Source: Bradyrhizobium sp. MOS002 (GTDB lineage Bacteria > Pseudomonadota > Alphaproteobacteria > Rhizobiales > Xanthobacteraceae). From it: a stretch of DNA of 64,000 nucleotides. Position numbers and translations under genes: made by a program. The stretch is from positions 806,001 through 870,000 of the forward strand of contig NZ_PYFX01000004.1 in the NCBI RefSeq assembly GCF_003020115.1, given 5' to 3'. The notes under the pieces were generated by a model that had not been told where the DNA came from, ran no database searches, and saw only the letters and a list, made by a program, of their open reading frames with translations. Below are positions 45,924 to 55,207 of this stretch, piece after piece; position 1 is the stretch's first letter; each line of letters begins with the position of its first letter.

Positions 45924-46721
45924 TCAGCGCGTCTCCAGCCGCAGCCCGTCATACGCGGGCACCACGCCCGCCGGCAACGACTGCCGGATCACCTCATAAT
46001 CGACGTCGGCGGTCATGTTGGTGATGACGGCGCGCTTCGGCTTGAAGCGCTCGATCCAGGACAACGCGTCGTTAATGCTGAAATGGCTGACATGGCTGGT
46101 GTAGCGCAGGCCATCGACGATCCAGAGATCCAGATTTTCCAGGGCGCCCCAGCTCTCGCGCGGGATGTCGTTGAGGTCGGGTGTGTAGGCGGCATCGCCG
46201 ATGCGATAGCCCAGCGCGGGAATGTTGCCGTGCTGCACCAGGAAGGCGGTCATCGTTACTGCGCCGCCCTTCCCCTGGATGGTCTGGCTTTCACCGGCCT
46301 CGATCGAATGTCCCGTCAGGATCGGCGGATAGTCGCTGCCCGCCGGAGAGACGAAGCAATAGGAAAACCGCGACATGATGTCGTTCGCAGTCGTCTGATT
46401 GAGATAGGTCGGAATCCGCCGGCGCATGTGCATCACGACCGAACGAAGATCGTCCATGCCGTGAGTCTGATCGGCGTGCTCGTGGGTCAGGAACACGGCA
46501 TCGATGTGGTCGACATTGGTCGAGAGCAATTGTTCGCGCAGGTCCGGCGAGGTGTCGATCACGATACGCGTGGTGCCCTCGTCCGATGTCTGCTCGACCA
46601 GCAGCGAACAGCGGCGACGACGGTTCTTGGGATTGTTGGGATCGCAGGCACCCCAGCCGAGTGCCGGGCGCGGCACGCCGGCGGAGGAGCCGCAGCCCAG
46701 GATCGTCAGCGTCAGCGTCAT
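45924..46721 (-). CDS. MBL-fold metallohydrolase (PhnP/cyclic phosphate phosphodiesterase-like)
   Basis: The 265-residue protein has the metallo-beta-lactamase signature LTHEHADQTHGMDDLR with the HxHxDH zinc motif, an N-terminal LTILGCGSSAGVPRPALGWGACDPNNPKNRRRR typical of the PhnP-like group, and distal His ligands in LVQHGNIPALGYRIGDAAYTPD. Members hydrolyse phosphodiesters; in rhizobia this gene follows tatD and metG without a phosphonate cluster, so housekeeping phosphodiesterase activity is likely. It starts 13 bases after tatD ends. Confidence 0.87.
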   Translation of the reverse strand: MTLTLTILGCGSSAGVPRPALGWGACDPNNPKNRRRRCSLLVEQTSDEGTTRIVIDTSPDLREQLLSTNVDHIDAVFLTHEHADQTHGMDDLRSVVMHMRRRIPTYLNQTTANDIMSRFSYCFVSPAGSDYPPILTGHSIEAGESQTIQGKGGAVTMTAFLVQHGNIPALGYRIGDAAYTPDLNDIPRESWGALENLDLWIVDGLRYTSHVSHFSINDALSWIERFKPKRAVITNMTADVDYEVIRQSLPAGVVPAYDGLRLETR

Positions 46722-46734
46722 GCGGCTCCTAGTT

Positions 46735-47511
46735 CTAAACTTTCACCTTGGAAAACAGGCGAAAGAAGTTCTCGCTTGTCTGGCGCGATATCTCGTCGAA
46801 CGACACGCCGCGTGTTTCGGCTAGCACTTTTGCGACCTCGACCACATAGGCCGGTTCGTTGCGTTTGCCCCGGAACTTGCCGGGCGCAAGGTAGGGCGAG
46901 TCTGTTTCGACCAGAATACGGTCGGACGGCAGTTCGGCCGCAAGCGCGCGCAAGGCCTCGGACTTCTTGAAGGTCAGGATGCCCGTGAAACCGATATAGA
47001 GCCCGAGCGAGACCGCGTTCAGCGCCAGCTCGCGCCCGCCGGTGTAACAATGCAACACGGCGCGAAACGATCCCTTTGCCGTCTCCTCTTCAAGGATGCG
47101 GCCGCAATCCTCATCCGCCTCGCGGGTGTGGATCACCAACGGCAGGCCGGTGGCGCGGGCGGCGGCGATGTGGGCACGAAAGCCCCTCGCCTGCGCCTCC
47201 GGCGAGCCGTTGTCGTAGAAATAGTCGAGCCCGGCTTCGCCGAGCGCGACGACCTTGGGAAGCTGCGTCAGCGCGATCAGCTCGTCCGGCGCGATGCCGT
47301 CTTCCTCATCCGCGTTATGCGGATGGGTGCCGACCGAGCAATAGACGTCGTCGTAGCGCTCGGCGATGGCCAAAAGCTGGTTCAGCTTTCTCACCCGCGT
47401 CGAGATCGTGACCATGCGGCCGATGCCGGCTGCTCGCGCGCGCGACACGATCCCGTCGAGATCCTCCGCAAAGTCCGGAAAATCCAAGTGGCAGTGGCTG
47501 TCGACCAGCAT
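46735..47511 (-). CDS. tatD: TatD-family deoxyribonuclease/metal hydrolase
   Basis: This 258-residue TIM-barrel hydrolase has metal ligands in MLVDSHCHLDFPDF (first His pair), VALGEAGLDYFY (Glu), LPLVIHTREADED (His), AVLHCYTGGREL (His) and ILVETDSPYLAP (Asp). Family members act as 3'-5' DNases in DNA repair or oxidative stress. The start MLVDSHCHLD at 47511 is the family start; longer frames are arginine-rich. It lies 13 bases after metG on the same strand, in the conserved metG-tatD-mbl order. Confidence 0.93.
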   Translation of the reverse strand: MLVDSHCHLDFPDFAEDLDGIVSRARAAGIGRMVTISTRVRKLNQLLAIAERYDDVYCSVGTHPHNADEEDGIAPDELIALTQLPKVVALGEAGLDYFYDNGSPEAQARGFRAHIAAARATGLPLVIHTREADEDCGRILEEETAKGSFRAVLHCYTGGRELALNAVSLGLYIGFTGILTFKKSEALRALAAELPSDRILVETDSPYLAPGKFRGKRNEPAYVVEVAKVLAETRGVSFDEISRQTSENFFRLFSKVKV

Positions 47512-47524
47512 GGTGCGAACGCCC

Positions 47525-49519
47525 TTAGGCTGCCGGCTCGATGTAGCGCGGGAAGGCCGGCGTCGGCGCGGGCAGCGTCGTACCGGGCGCGATGCGCGTT
47601 GCACCGCCGAGCGCGGCAAAGTTGCGCTCCCCTTCGGGGATACCGAGGCTGTTCAGCAGCAATCCCGAAGCCGTCGGCATCACCGGCTGGGCCAGGATCG
47701 CGATCTGGCGCACGACTTCGGCGGTGACGTAGAGCACCGTCTTCTGTCTGACAGGATCGGTCTTGGCGAGCGCCCACGGCGCCTCGCCCGCGAAATAGCG
47801 GTTAGCTTCCGCGACCACGGCCCACACGGCGTTGAGCCAGTGATGGATTTGTTGCGTCGCCATCGCTTCGCGGGACGCCTCGAGCATGCCGTCAGCTTGC
47901 GACAGGATCGCCTTGTCGTTGTCGCTGAATTCGCCGGGCTCCGGGAGTACACCGCCGAGCTGCTTGGCGATCATCGACAGCGAGCGCTGCGCGAGATTGC
48001 CGAGATCGTTGGCGAGATCGGCATTGATGCGCGCGACGATGGCCTCGTGATTGTAGTTGCCGTCTTGGCCGAACGGCACCTCGCGCAGGAAGAAATAGCG
48101 CATCTGGTCGACACCGTACTGGTCGGCGAGGTTGAAGGGATCGACCACGTTGCCGACCGACTTCGACATCTTCTCGCCCCTGCTGAACAGGAAGCCATGG
48201 GCATAGACCCGCTTCGGGAGCGGGATCCCGGCCGACAGCAGGAAAGCCGGCCAGTACACCGCGTGGAAGCGGATGATGTCCTTGCCGATGATGTGCACGT
48301 CGGCAGGCCAATAACCCCAGTTCTTGTCGCTCTCGTCGGGGAAGCCGACGCCGGTGATGTAATTGGTGAGCGCGTCGACCCAGACATACATCACGTGCTC
48401 TTCGTCGCCGGGCACCTTGACGCCCCAGTCGAACGTCGTGCGCGAGATCGAGAGATCGCGCAGGCCGCCCTTGACGAAGCTCACCACCTCGTTCTTGCGG
48501 GAGTCAGGCCCGATGAATTCGGGGCGATCCGCGTAGAGCCTGAGCAGCCTGTCCTGATAGGCCGACAGGCGAAAGAAGTAGCTCTTCTCCTCGACCCATT
48601 CGACCGGGGTACCCTGGGGCCCGAGCCGCACACCTTCGTCGTTCAGGCGTGTCTCATCCTCGGCGTAATAGGCTTCGTCGCGCACGGAATACCAACCGGC
48701 ATAGGTGTCGGCATAGATGTCACCGTTCGCTTCCATGCGCCGCCAGATATCCTGGCTGGAGCGATGATGCTGCTCCTCGGTGGTGCGGATGAAACGGTCG
48801 AACGACACGTTCAGGCGCTCGTCCATTTGCTTGAAACGGCCAGCATTGCGGGCCGCGAGCTCCGAGACCGACATTTTTTCGCTGGCCGCGGTCTGAACCA
48901 TCTTCTGGCCGTGCTCATCGGTACCGGTCAGGAAGAACACATCCTTGCCGTCGAGCCGGGCGAACCGCGCCAACGCATCGGTCGCGATCGCCTCATAGGC
49001 GTGGCCGATGTGCGGACTGCCATTGGGATAGGCGATCGCAGTCGTGATGTAGAAGGCGTTGTCGCGCGCGGAGACGGCCACGGGCGTGGTGGCCCTCGGC
49101 GCGGCGACGGGCGTCGGTGCGCGCGGGGTCTTGGGCTTCGATACTTTCGGCTTCACAGCCGGCGTGACGACAGGAGCCGGCGCGGCGGTCACGGCAGGCG
49201 CAACCACCCTCGCCTTCTTGGTCACCTTCTTCGCAGGAGCCTTGACCTGCTGCTTGGCGGGATTCCTGGCGGCCTTCTTTTTCGAGACCTTCTTGGCAAC
49301 GACCTGCTTCTTCGCCGCCTTCTTTGCCGTTTTCGCGGCGCTCTTCTTCACCCGCTTCTTGGTGACAGTCTTTTGGGTCTTCGTAGCTTTCTTGACCTTC
49401 TTGGCAACCTTGCGCGCGCGCGCCTTCACGGCCTTCTTTGCGGCATTCTTCTTTACGGCCTTCGTGGCAGCCTTCTTGCTGCTCTTGCCCTTAGCGGTTT
49501 TCTTAGCTCGCGCTGCCAC
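47525..49519 (-). CDS. metG: Methionyl-tRNA synthetase with lysine-rich histone H1-like N-terminal tail
   Basis: The 664-residue protein has MetRS catalytic sequence from about residue 153 ([25 protein letters not shown], with HIGH at 170-173), ending in the anticodon-binding domain. The class I KMSKS motif is present in [12 protein letters not shown]. The first 150 residues are an added tail: residues 1-100 contain 37 lysines in Ala/Lys repeats like histone H1 or AlgP, then a Pro/Ala/Val stretch. No typical zinc knuckle is seen, as in the short bacterial MetRS class. The start [11 protein letters not shown] is the first ATG, and removing the tail would leave a normal-length MetRS. Confidence 0.95.
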   Translation of the reverse strand: MAARAKKTAKGKSSKKAATKAVKKNAAKKAVKARARKVAKKVKKATKTQKTVTKKRVKKSAAKTAKKAAKKQVVAKKVSKKKAARNPAKQQVKAPAKKVTKKARVVAPAVTAAPAPVVTPAVKPKVSKPKTPRAPTPVAAPRATTPVAVSARDNAFYITTAIAYPNGSPHIGHAYEAIATDALARFARLDGKDVFFLTGTDEHGQKMVQTAASEKMSVSELAARNAGRFKQMDERLNVSFDRFIRTTEEQHHRSSQDIWRRMEANGDIYADTYAGWYSVRDEAYYAEDETRLNDEGVRLGPQGTPVEWVEEKSYFFRLSAYQDRLLRLYADRPEFIGPDSRKNEVVSFVKGGLRDLSISRTTFDWGVKVPGDEEHVMYVWVDALTNYITGVGFPDESDKNWGYWPADVHIIGKDIIRFHAVYWPAFLLSAGIPLPKRVYAHGFLFSRGEKMSKSVGNVVDPFNLADQYGVDQMRYFFLREVPFGQDGNYNHEAIVARINADLANDLGNLAQRSLSMIAKQLGGVLPEPGEFSDNDKAILSQADGMLEASREAMATQQIHHWLNAVWAVVAEANRYFAGEAPWALAKTDPVRQKTVLYVTAEVVRQIAILAQPVMPTASGLLLNSLGIPEGERNFAALGGATRIAPGTTLPAPTPAFPRYIEPAA

Positions 49520-49580
49520 GACGAATTCCTTTACCGGCTTCTCGAAATTTTGAAACGAACCTGCGTTAGTTTATTGTCTT

Positions 49581-49629
49581 GAGCATGATCCCGTCGGAAA
49601 ACCGCTGCACACTTTTCCGGATCATGCTC
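49581..49629. repeat. Palindromic repeat between holB and metG, abutting the holB stop
   Basis: GAGCATGATCC...GGAAAA and TTTTCCGGATCATGCTC form an interrupted inverted repeat; arms match over 17 bases except a 4-base insertion in one. The minus-strand TAG stop of holB (49629-49631) overlaps the end of the element, so the repeat appears to supply the last bases of that reading frame. This resembles a widespread rhizobial palindrome. Confidence 0.65.
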
Positions 49630-50675
49630 TAGCGCGTTGCGTCCGCCAGCCAGCCGAACACCGAGAAAACCAAGGGCTTTCGCTCCAGATTGTAGGTTTC
49701 GGTGTCGCGCGCGGCGCGGACGATCTTTTCCCATACCTCAGCTAGGCGCGCAAGGCGCGGCAGATTCTGGTTGGCATTGGCCTCGTCGGCGTGCAGGCGT
49801 TCCGCGATCCAGCGATCGATGCCGTCGATGAAGGCGGCAAGCGCAACGCGGTCGCTGGTGCCGAGCGATTCGCCGAGCGTGTGCAATTCGCGCGGATCGA
49901 CCTGCGGCAGTCGCGCCAGCAGCGCGGCCGTACGCTGCTGAAGCTTCAGAGCGTCACCGCCGAGCAGCGTCAGCGCCCGCGCGACGCTGCCCTCGGACGC
50001 CTCCGCCGCCTCGCGCAACGCCGGATCGTTCGGGTCGAGATCGGCAGCGGTTGCGGCTGCAGCAATCACGTCGTCGATTGCGAGCGCGCGCAGGCGCAGC
50101 TTGCGACAGCGCGACTGGATTGTGGCGAGCACCCGCGCCGGCGCGTGACTCACCAGCAGAAACAGCGATTGCTGCGGCGGCTCCTCGAGAATTTTCAACA
50201 GCGCGTTGGCAGCATTCGGATTGAGCTCGTCGACGGTGTCGACGATGCAGACGCGCCAGCCTTCGGCCGCTGCGGTCGAGCCGAAGAAACCGATCGTCTC
50301 GCGCGTCTCGTCCACGGTGATGACGGTGCGCATCACGCCGCGGTCGTTGGCGGTGCGCTCCAGCGTCAGCAGGCCACCATGCGAGCTCGCCGCAACCTGC
50401 CGCGCCACGGCGTTATCAGGATTGATGGCGAGGTCTTCGGCGCGTTGCACGAAGGGCGCCGACGGCTGGCCGTGAGCGAGCACGAAGCGCGCCATCCGAT
50501 ACGCCAGCGTCGCCTTGCCGATGCCTTGCGGCCCGCCAATCAGCCAGGCATGCGGGATGCGCCCGCTACGATAGGCGGCTAGCAGCGCGGTCTCGGCCTC
50601 GCGATGGCCGAACAGAACGCTCGCCTCGCGCGGATGAGAAATGGGCGTTTCGCGCTCGGTCTGACGCGGGCTCAT
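49629..50675 (-). CDS. holB: DNA polymerase III delta' subunit (HolB)
   Basis: The 348-residue AAA+ clamp-loader subunit has a Walker A GGPQGIGKATLAYRM near residues 47-61, the DTVDELNPNAANALLKILEEPP segment and LFLLVSHAPARVLATIQSRCRKLRL (sensor 1 and SRC motifs). It loads the sliding clamp with gamma and delta. Its start overlaps the tmk stop as ATGA. The C-terminus ends LVFSVFGWLADATR at the palindromic repeat. It belongs to the dac-tmk-holB-metG operon order of rhizobia. Confidence 0.93.
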   Translation of the reverse strand: MSPRQTERETPISHPREASVLFGHREAETALLAAYRSGRIPHAWLIGGPQGIGKATLAYRMARFVLAHGQPSAPFVQRAEDLAINPDNAVARQVAASSHGGLLTLERTANDRGVMRTVITVDETRETIGFFGSTAAAEGWRVCIVDTVDELNPNAANALLKILEEPPQQSLFLLVSHAPARVLATIQSRCRKLRLRALAIDDVIAAAATAADLDPNDPALREAAEASEGSVARALTLLGGDALKLQQRTAALLARLPQVDPRELHTLGESLGTSDRVALAAFIDGIDRWIAERLHADEANANQNLPRLARLAEVWEKIVRAARDTETYNLERKPLVFSVFGWLADATR

Positions 50676-51358
50676 ATGGACACCACCGATGCCGGCGTCG
50701 GAAGCAGGCGATCGCGCAGCGCGGTCCAGATGCGCCCGGCAACCGTGTCGGGATCGGAATTGGCGTCGATCAGCACGCAGCGCGCGGGCTCGTCCGCCGC
50801 GATCTTGAGATAGGCCTCGCGCAGGCCCTGATGGAAACCGGGCTTCTCGGCCTCGAACCTGTCTGGCGTGCCGCTGCCGCGGCGTGCGGCCGCACGCTGC
50901 AAGCCGATCTCGACCGGCAGGTCGAGAATGATGGTGAGGTCCGGCTTGAGATCGCCGATCGTGACCCGCTGCATCGCGTTGATCAGCGCCGCCGGCACGC
51001 GGCCGAGGCTGCCCTGATAGGCCCGCGTCGAGTCAGCGAAGCGGTCGCACAGCACCCAGGTGCCCTGGTTGAGCGCGGGCTGGATCACGGTGTGGACGTG
51101 GTCGTCGCGGGCCGCCGCGAACAGCAGCGTCTCGGCCTCGGGTCCGAGCAGCTTGCCCATTCCTGACAGCACCAGATGCCGCATGATCTCGGCGCCCGGC
51201 GAGCCGCCCGGCTCGCGCGTGACGAGGATGCGCATCCTTGCCGCCTTGAGACGGTCGGCGAGCCTCTTGATCTGGGTCGACTTGCCCGTGCCCTCGCCGC
51301 CTTCAAAGGTGACGAAACGCCCGCGTCCGGACGGCCACTTTACCGCGCTTTCACTCAT
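50672..51358 (-). CDS. tmk: Thymidylate kinase
   Basis: The 228-residue kinase has P-loop FEGGEGTGKSTQIKRLADRL, TREPGGSPGAE (DRX/TREP motif), WVLCDRFADSTRAYQG and the LID-like QRAAARRGSGTPDRFE. It phosphorylates dTMP to dTDP. The start lies 2 bases after the D,D-carboxypeptidase stop, and the next gene holB overlaps its end. Slightly long for the family because of the N-terminal MSESAVKWPSGRG. Confidence 0.95.
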   Translation of the reverse strand: MSESAVKWPSGRGRFVTFEGGEGTGKSTQIKRLADRLKAARMRILVTREPGGSPGAEIMRHLVLSGMGKLLGPEAETLLFAAARDDHVHTVIQPALNQGTWVLCDRFADSTRAYQGSLGRVPAALINAMQRVTIGDLKPDLTIILDLPVEIGLQRAAARRGSGTPDRFEAEKPGFHQGLREAYLKIAADEPARCVLIDANSDPDTVAGRIWTALRDRLLPTPASVVSI

Positions 51359-51360
51359 GA

Positions 51361-52629
51361 TCAGAGCTTCTCGGCGCCCGCGCGGAACATGCCGATCACG
51401 AGCTCGCTGGCGCCGTCGATCGCGCGGCGCACGGTCGAGCCAGTGCCGATCGCGTCAGCGGCATAGACCGGCGTCTCCACCGCGATGTTGCCGCTGCGCC
51501 AGACCCTGACCAGCCCGACCTTCTGCCCGGCCTCGACCGGCGCGCGCACCGGACCGCTATAGACGACGCGCGCGATCAGCTTGTCGCTGCCGTTCTTGTG
51601 CACCATCACCTTCACGGGCGTCTTGGCCACCAGCTTCACCGAGCGGCTCTCGCCGCCGAACACCTTGGCATAGCCGACGGGCTGATCGGCCGCGATCAGG
51701 GTGCGGGTCTCGAAATTGCGAAAACCCCATTCCAGCATCTTCTTGGCTTCGGTAGCGCGATCGTCGGGGTCTTCCAGCCCGTTGATGACGACGATCAGCC
51801 GCGTGCCGTTCTGCACCGCCGAGCCGACCATGCCGTAGCCGCCTTCCTTGGTGTAGCCGGTCTTCAGACCGTCGGCGCCTTCCATGGAATTGAGCAGCGG
51901 ATTGCGGTTGGGCTGGCGGATCTTGTTCCAGGTGTATTCCTTCTCGCCGAACAGTTTGTAGAATTCGGGGAAGTCGAGAATGATGTGCCGGGCGAGGATG
52001 CCGAGCTCGCGCACCGTCATCTTGTTGCCGGGGTCGGGCAAGCCGTTGGAATTGCCGAAGGTCGACTTCGTCAGGCCAAGCTCGCGGGCGCGCTTGGTCA
52101 TGAAGTCGGCGGCGAAAATCCGCTCGCTGCCCGCCATGGCTTCGGCCAGCGCAATGCAGGCATCGTTGCCGCTCTGAATGATCGCCCCGTGCAGGAGATC
52201 ATCGACCGTGACCTTGCTGTTGATCGCGGCGAACATGGTCGAGCCGCCGGAGGGGGCGCCGCCCCTGCGCCAGGCATTCTCGCTGATCCGGTATTCGTCG
52301 GTCAGCTTGATGTCGCCTTTCTTGATCGCGTTGAAGACGACCTCCGCGGTCATCAGCTTCATCATGCTGGAGGGCGCGCGCAGCTCGTCGGCGTTCTTCT
52401 CGAACAGCACGCTGCCGCTGGAGGCTTCGATCAGGATCGCGGTCGGGGCGTCGCCATCGAAGCCGGAATCATCTGTTTTCTTGGCGCCCTGGACGCTCTG
52501 ATTGGCGGCGTAGAGCGCCCCGCCCCAGCCAATGGCCGCCACCACAGCCGTCGCGATCAGCCCACGCGCCAGCGCTCCCGCGGTGAACCGGGTGCGCCCA
52601 AACGAGGAAAGATGAAATTCCATGGCCAA
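51361..52629 (-). CDS. D-alanyl-D-alanine carboxypeptidase (penicillin-binding protein, class C-like DacA/DacC)
   Basis: This 422-residue protein has an N-terminal membrane or signal helix (about 18-42), the serine peptidase domain with active-site SxxK at Ser88-Lys91 (APSSMMKLMTAE), SGN in IIQSGNDACIALAE and KTG in ADGLKTGYTKEGG, then the PBP5-C beta domain. It trims D-Ala from stem peptides in the periplasm. It is the first gene of the tmk-holB-metG run; the epoxide-hydrolase-like gene on the other strand begins 146 bases upstream. Confidence 0.93.
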   Translation of the reverse strand: MAMEFHLSSFGRTRFTAGALARGLIATAVVAAIGWGGALYAANQSVQGAKKTDDSGFDGDAPTAILIEASSGSVLFEKNADELRAPSSMMKLMTAEVVFNAIKKGDIKLTDEYRISENAWRRGGAPSGGSTMFAAINSKVTVDDLLHGAIIQSGNDACIALAEAMAGSERIFAADFMTKRARELGLTKSTFGNSNGLPDPGNKMTVRELGILARHIILDFPEFYKLFGEKEYTWNKIRQPNRNPLLNSMEGADGLKTGYTKEGGYGMVGSAVQNGTRLIVVINGLEDPDDRATEAKKMLEWGFRNFETRTLIAADQPVGYAKVFGGESRSVKLVAKTPVKVMVHKNGSDKLIARVVYSGPVRAPVEAGQKVGLVRVWRSGNIAVETPVYAADAIGTGSTVRRAIDGASELVIGMFRAGAEKL

Positions 52630-52774
52630 GCCCTGAGAGCGGCGTTCTAACAGTTGGGACCGGTGCGAACAACACGGGGTGGCCGCTTGTCCCGAGATTG
52701 CACGATTCTCGTCCCGCCCCTATCGTGGCACCTCAGATTTTCTGACCAAACCCCTGAAACAAGGCGGAAAAGCG

Positions 52775-53731
52775 ATGTCCTCCACCCGCGTGATCAAGGC
52801 CAACGGGATCGACCTGTTCATCCGCGAAGCCGGTCAGGGTCCGCTGGTAGTGCTGTGCCATGGCTGGCCGGAACTCTCCTACTCCTGGCGCCACCAGATC
52901 CCGGCGCTGGCGCAGGCCGGGTTTCGCGTCGTCGCCCCCGACATGCGCGGCTACGGCCAGAGCTCAGCGCCGCCCGACGCGAGGGCCTATTCGATCTTCG
53001 ACACGGTCGGCGACATCGTCGGCCTCGTGCAGGCACTCGGCGAGACCAAGGCCATGGTGGTCGGCCACGACTGGGGTGCACCGGTGGCCTGGCACGCGGC
53101 GCTGTTCCGGCCCGACATCTTCACCGCGGTCGCCGGCCTGAGCGTGCCGCCGCCGTTCCGCGGCCGCGGCAAGCCGCTCGACCTTCTGCGCCAGGGCGGC
53201 ATCACCAATTTCTACTGGCAGTATTTCCAGGCGCCCGGCGTTGCCGAAGCCGAGTTCGAGCATGACGTCGCGCGCACCATGCGCATCGTGCTCGGCGGGC
53301 GCGGCCTTGCCGATCCCTCCGCGGCCATGTTCGTGCAGGAAGGCAAGGGATTCCTCGGCCACGGCAACCCGGAGGAGCCTCTGCCGGCCTGGCTCAGCGA
53401 GACCGATCTTGGCTATTTCACCGAAAGCTTCCGCAAGTCCGGCTTCCGCGGCGGGCTGAATTGGTATCGCAACCTCGACCGCAATTGGGAGCTGACGGCG
53501 CCCTGGCAGGACGCGCAAATCCACCAACCCTCTCTCTTCATTGCCGGTTCGAAAGACGCCGTCATCACCGGCCTGATCGGAGCCAAGCGCGTCAACGAGC
53601 TCGAGCGCGTGCTGCCCAATTTGAAGCGACGGCTGATTATCGAGGGCGCCGGCCATTGGGTCCAGCAGGAACGGCCCGAGGAGGTGAATGCGGCGCTGGT
53701 GAAGTTCTTGAAGGAGAACGCGGCTCAGTAG
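52775..53731 (+). CDS. Alpha/beta hydrolase, epoxide hydrolase-like
   Basis: The 318-residue enzyme has the nucleophile elbow VVGHDWGAPVAWHAALF (Asp nucleophile), the HGWPELSYSWRHQ oxyanion block at residues 31-43, GYGQSSAP, the cap tyrosine region (TNFYWQYF) and IIEGAGHWVQQERP holding the catalytic His. This layout is the epoxide hydrolase type. It starts MSSTRVIKANGIDLF after AAGGCGG. It lies on the plus strand between rlpA and the D,D-carboxypeptidase, both minus; its stop overlaps rlpA's by 7 bases. Confidence 0.9.
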   Translation: MSSTRVIKANGIDLFIREAGQGPLVVLCHGWPELSYSWRHQIPALAQAGFRVVAPDMRGYGQSSAPPDARAYSIFDTVGDIVGLVQALGETKAMVVGHDWGAPVAWHAALFRPDIFTAVAGLSVPPPFRGRGKPLDLLRQGGITNFYWQYFQAPGVAEAEFEHDVARTMRIVLGGRGLADPSAAMFVQEGKGFLGHGNPEEPLPAWLSETDLGYFTESFRKSGFRGGLNWYRNLDRNWELTAPWQDAQIHQPSLFIAGSKDAVITGLIGAKRVNELERVLPNLKRRLIIEGAGHWVQQERPEEVNAALVKFLKENAAQ

Positions 53732-54660
53732 AGGCCGCGGCCGCTCAGGATGCCGCGGGCCTCGGCAGCGCCGTCCGAGGCGTAGGCACCGGACTGTGCG
53801 CTCTCGGTCGCATAGCGGCCGAACCCGTCATAGGACACGGCGCGCGCATTCTGGAGCGCCCGGCCCCGGTTGCGGCTCGAGGCCGACATTTCCGAGGTCG
53901 CACTGAGTGAAGCCATGTCGGCGGAGGTGTTGCCGAGATTGTAGGGCCGTCCCTCCGGCGTCGGAACTTCGCCGCGCATGGCGCCGCGGTTCGACGGCGG
54001 CAGCTCCGGCACGAACGGTCGCGCGGAGGCGACCCGGACCATCGACGGCGACGGCGCCGGGGTCCCGGTGCGCAAGGTGGCCATCAGCTGGCGGTCGTCG
54101 GAGCCTTCCAGCGGCGCCCGGCCGACATATTCGACACGGACCTTGGCGATGCCATTGCCTTTGAATTCAAGCAGTTCGGCGGCCTTGTTCGAGACGTCGA
54201 TGAGCCGGTTGCCGTGATAGGGCCCGCGGTCATTGACGCGGACGATCAGCGACTTGCCGTTCGAGACGTTGGTGACCCGCGCATAGGACGGCATCGGCAG
54301 GGTCGGATGCGCCGCAGTCAGCGAGCCCATGTCGAACACTTCGCCATTGGCGGTCAGGCGGCCGTGGAAATCGTCGCCGTACCAGGACGCCATGCCCTCG
54401 GCTCGGTAGTTGACGTCCTCTTCGGGCACATACGTCCGGCCACCCACCACATAGGGCTTGCCGACACGGTAGGCGCCGCCGCCCTTCGGGACCGGATCAC
54501 CCAAAGCCACGACCCGGGGGCTCGACGACACGCCGTATTTCGGATCGACCCGGCTGGCGAATTTGTTGGAGGAGGCGCAATTGGCGAGCGCAAGGCAGGT
54601 TGCGGCCGCCGCGGCAGCGCGCGCGACCCGCAAAACCGAATCTGACCGTCGGATCCCCAT
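53725..54660 (-). CDS. rlpA: Septal ring lytic transglycosylase RlpA-like lipoprotein
   Basis: The 311-residue protein begins MGIRRSDSVLRVARAA and has a lipobox LANC with Cys28 as the lipidated residue. The RlpA double-psi barrel is visible: GMASWYGDDFHGRLTANGEVFD and IVRVNDRGPYHGNRLIDVSNKAAELL (catalytic Asp and His). The C-terminal third is low-complexity Ser/Ala/Arg-rich, and no SPOR domain is seen. It cleaves glycan strands lacking stem peptides at the septum. The ATG at 54660 was chosen for its lipobox; its leader contains competing hairpins. Confidence 0.9.
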   Translation of the reverse strand: MGIRRSDSVLRVARAAAAAATCLALANCASSNKFASRVDPKYGVSSSPRVVALGDPVPKGGGAYRVGKPYVVGGRTYVPEEDVNYRAEGMASWYGDDFHGRLTANGEVFDMGSLTAAHPTLPMPSYARVTNVSNGKSLIVRVNDRGPYHGNRLIDVSNKAAELLEFKGNGIAKVRVEYVGRAPLEGSDDRQLMATLRTGTPAPSPSMVRVASARPFVPELPPSNRGAMRGEVPTPEGRPYNLGNTSADMASLSATSEMSASSRNRGRALQNARAVSYDGFGRYATESAQSGAYASDGAAEARGILSGRGLY

Positions 54661-55016
54661 TCGCCCCAAATACCATTCCGCCGGAGGCGTACCTACCCCG
54701 CTTTGGCTACGGGGCAGCGCTGTCCGGTCCTTTGCTCCGAGGCGGCCCACCACCGCGTCGGACGTGGTAACGATAACGCAACCCGAACACGGCGGAAATG
54801 GGGAGCCCACAGCGATCACGCAGGGATGGTAAACGGGGCGTTTGCTTTCGCCCCGTTGAACTACGGGGCGCGGACACCCTGCTCTGTGCCACCGCTGGAC
54901 ATTCTGTTGCGCCAAATCCTCACTCCACCCCCATTGTCGCGCCGCTCACTGGAATTCTTTTGACTGTGCAAGGCCGCCCGCGTTTTCTCGCGTGCAGGGC
55001 GGAATGGAATGAGACG
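54661..55016. other. Divergent leader region of rlpA and a small-peptide gene, with competing hairpins
   Basis: The segment AACGGGGCG (54832-54840), CGCCCCGTT (54849-54857) and ACGGGGCG (54863-54870) lets the middle piece pair with either flank, giving two exclusive hairpins. A further hairpin CCCCGC...GCGGGG type lies nearer rlpA (around 54691-54715). No ORF or tRNA seen. Confidence 0.45.
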
Positions 55017-55106
55017 ATGATCGAGACGGTTTCGGCACTGATGGGTTTGGTAAGCGCGGGGATCTTCCTGGCCCACGCGTTTGAAGGTTACCGCACGAGG
55101 GCCTGA
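55017..55106 (+). CDS. 29-residue single-helix membrane peptide
   Basis: The frame MIETVSALMGLVSAGIFLAH then AFEGYRTRA encodes one amphipathic transmembrane helix with a basic C-terminal tail. It is short, and its initiation site (GAATGAGACG before ATG) is modest. I recall the same short peptide from other Bradyrhizobium genomes, which supports it, but this is memory rather than a search. Confidence 0.5.
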   Translation: MIETVSALMGLVSAGIFLAHAFEGYRTRA

Positions 55107-55207
55107 GGCACTCGCGCGGGCGGCAAGCATCACCCTTTCAAGACGGCGCGTTCGGATATTTTTAATCGATCCGATCGAGCATCGCAGACGAGAGCGGCAG
55201 GTGTCCT

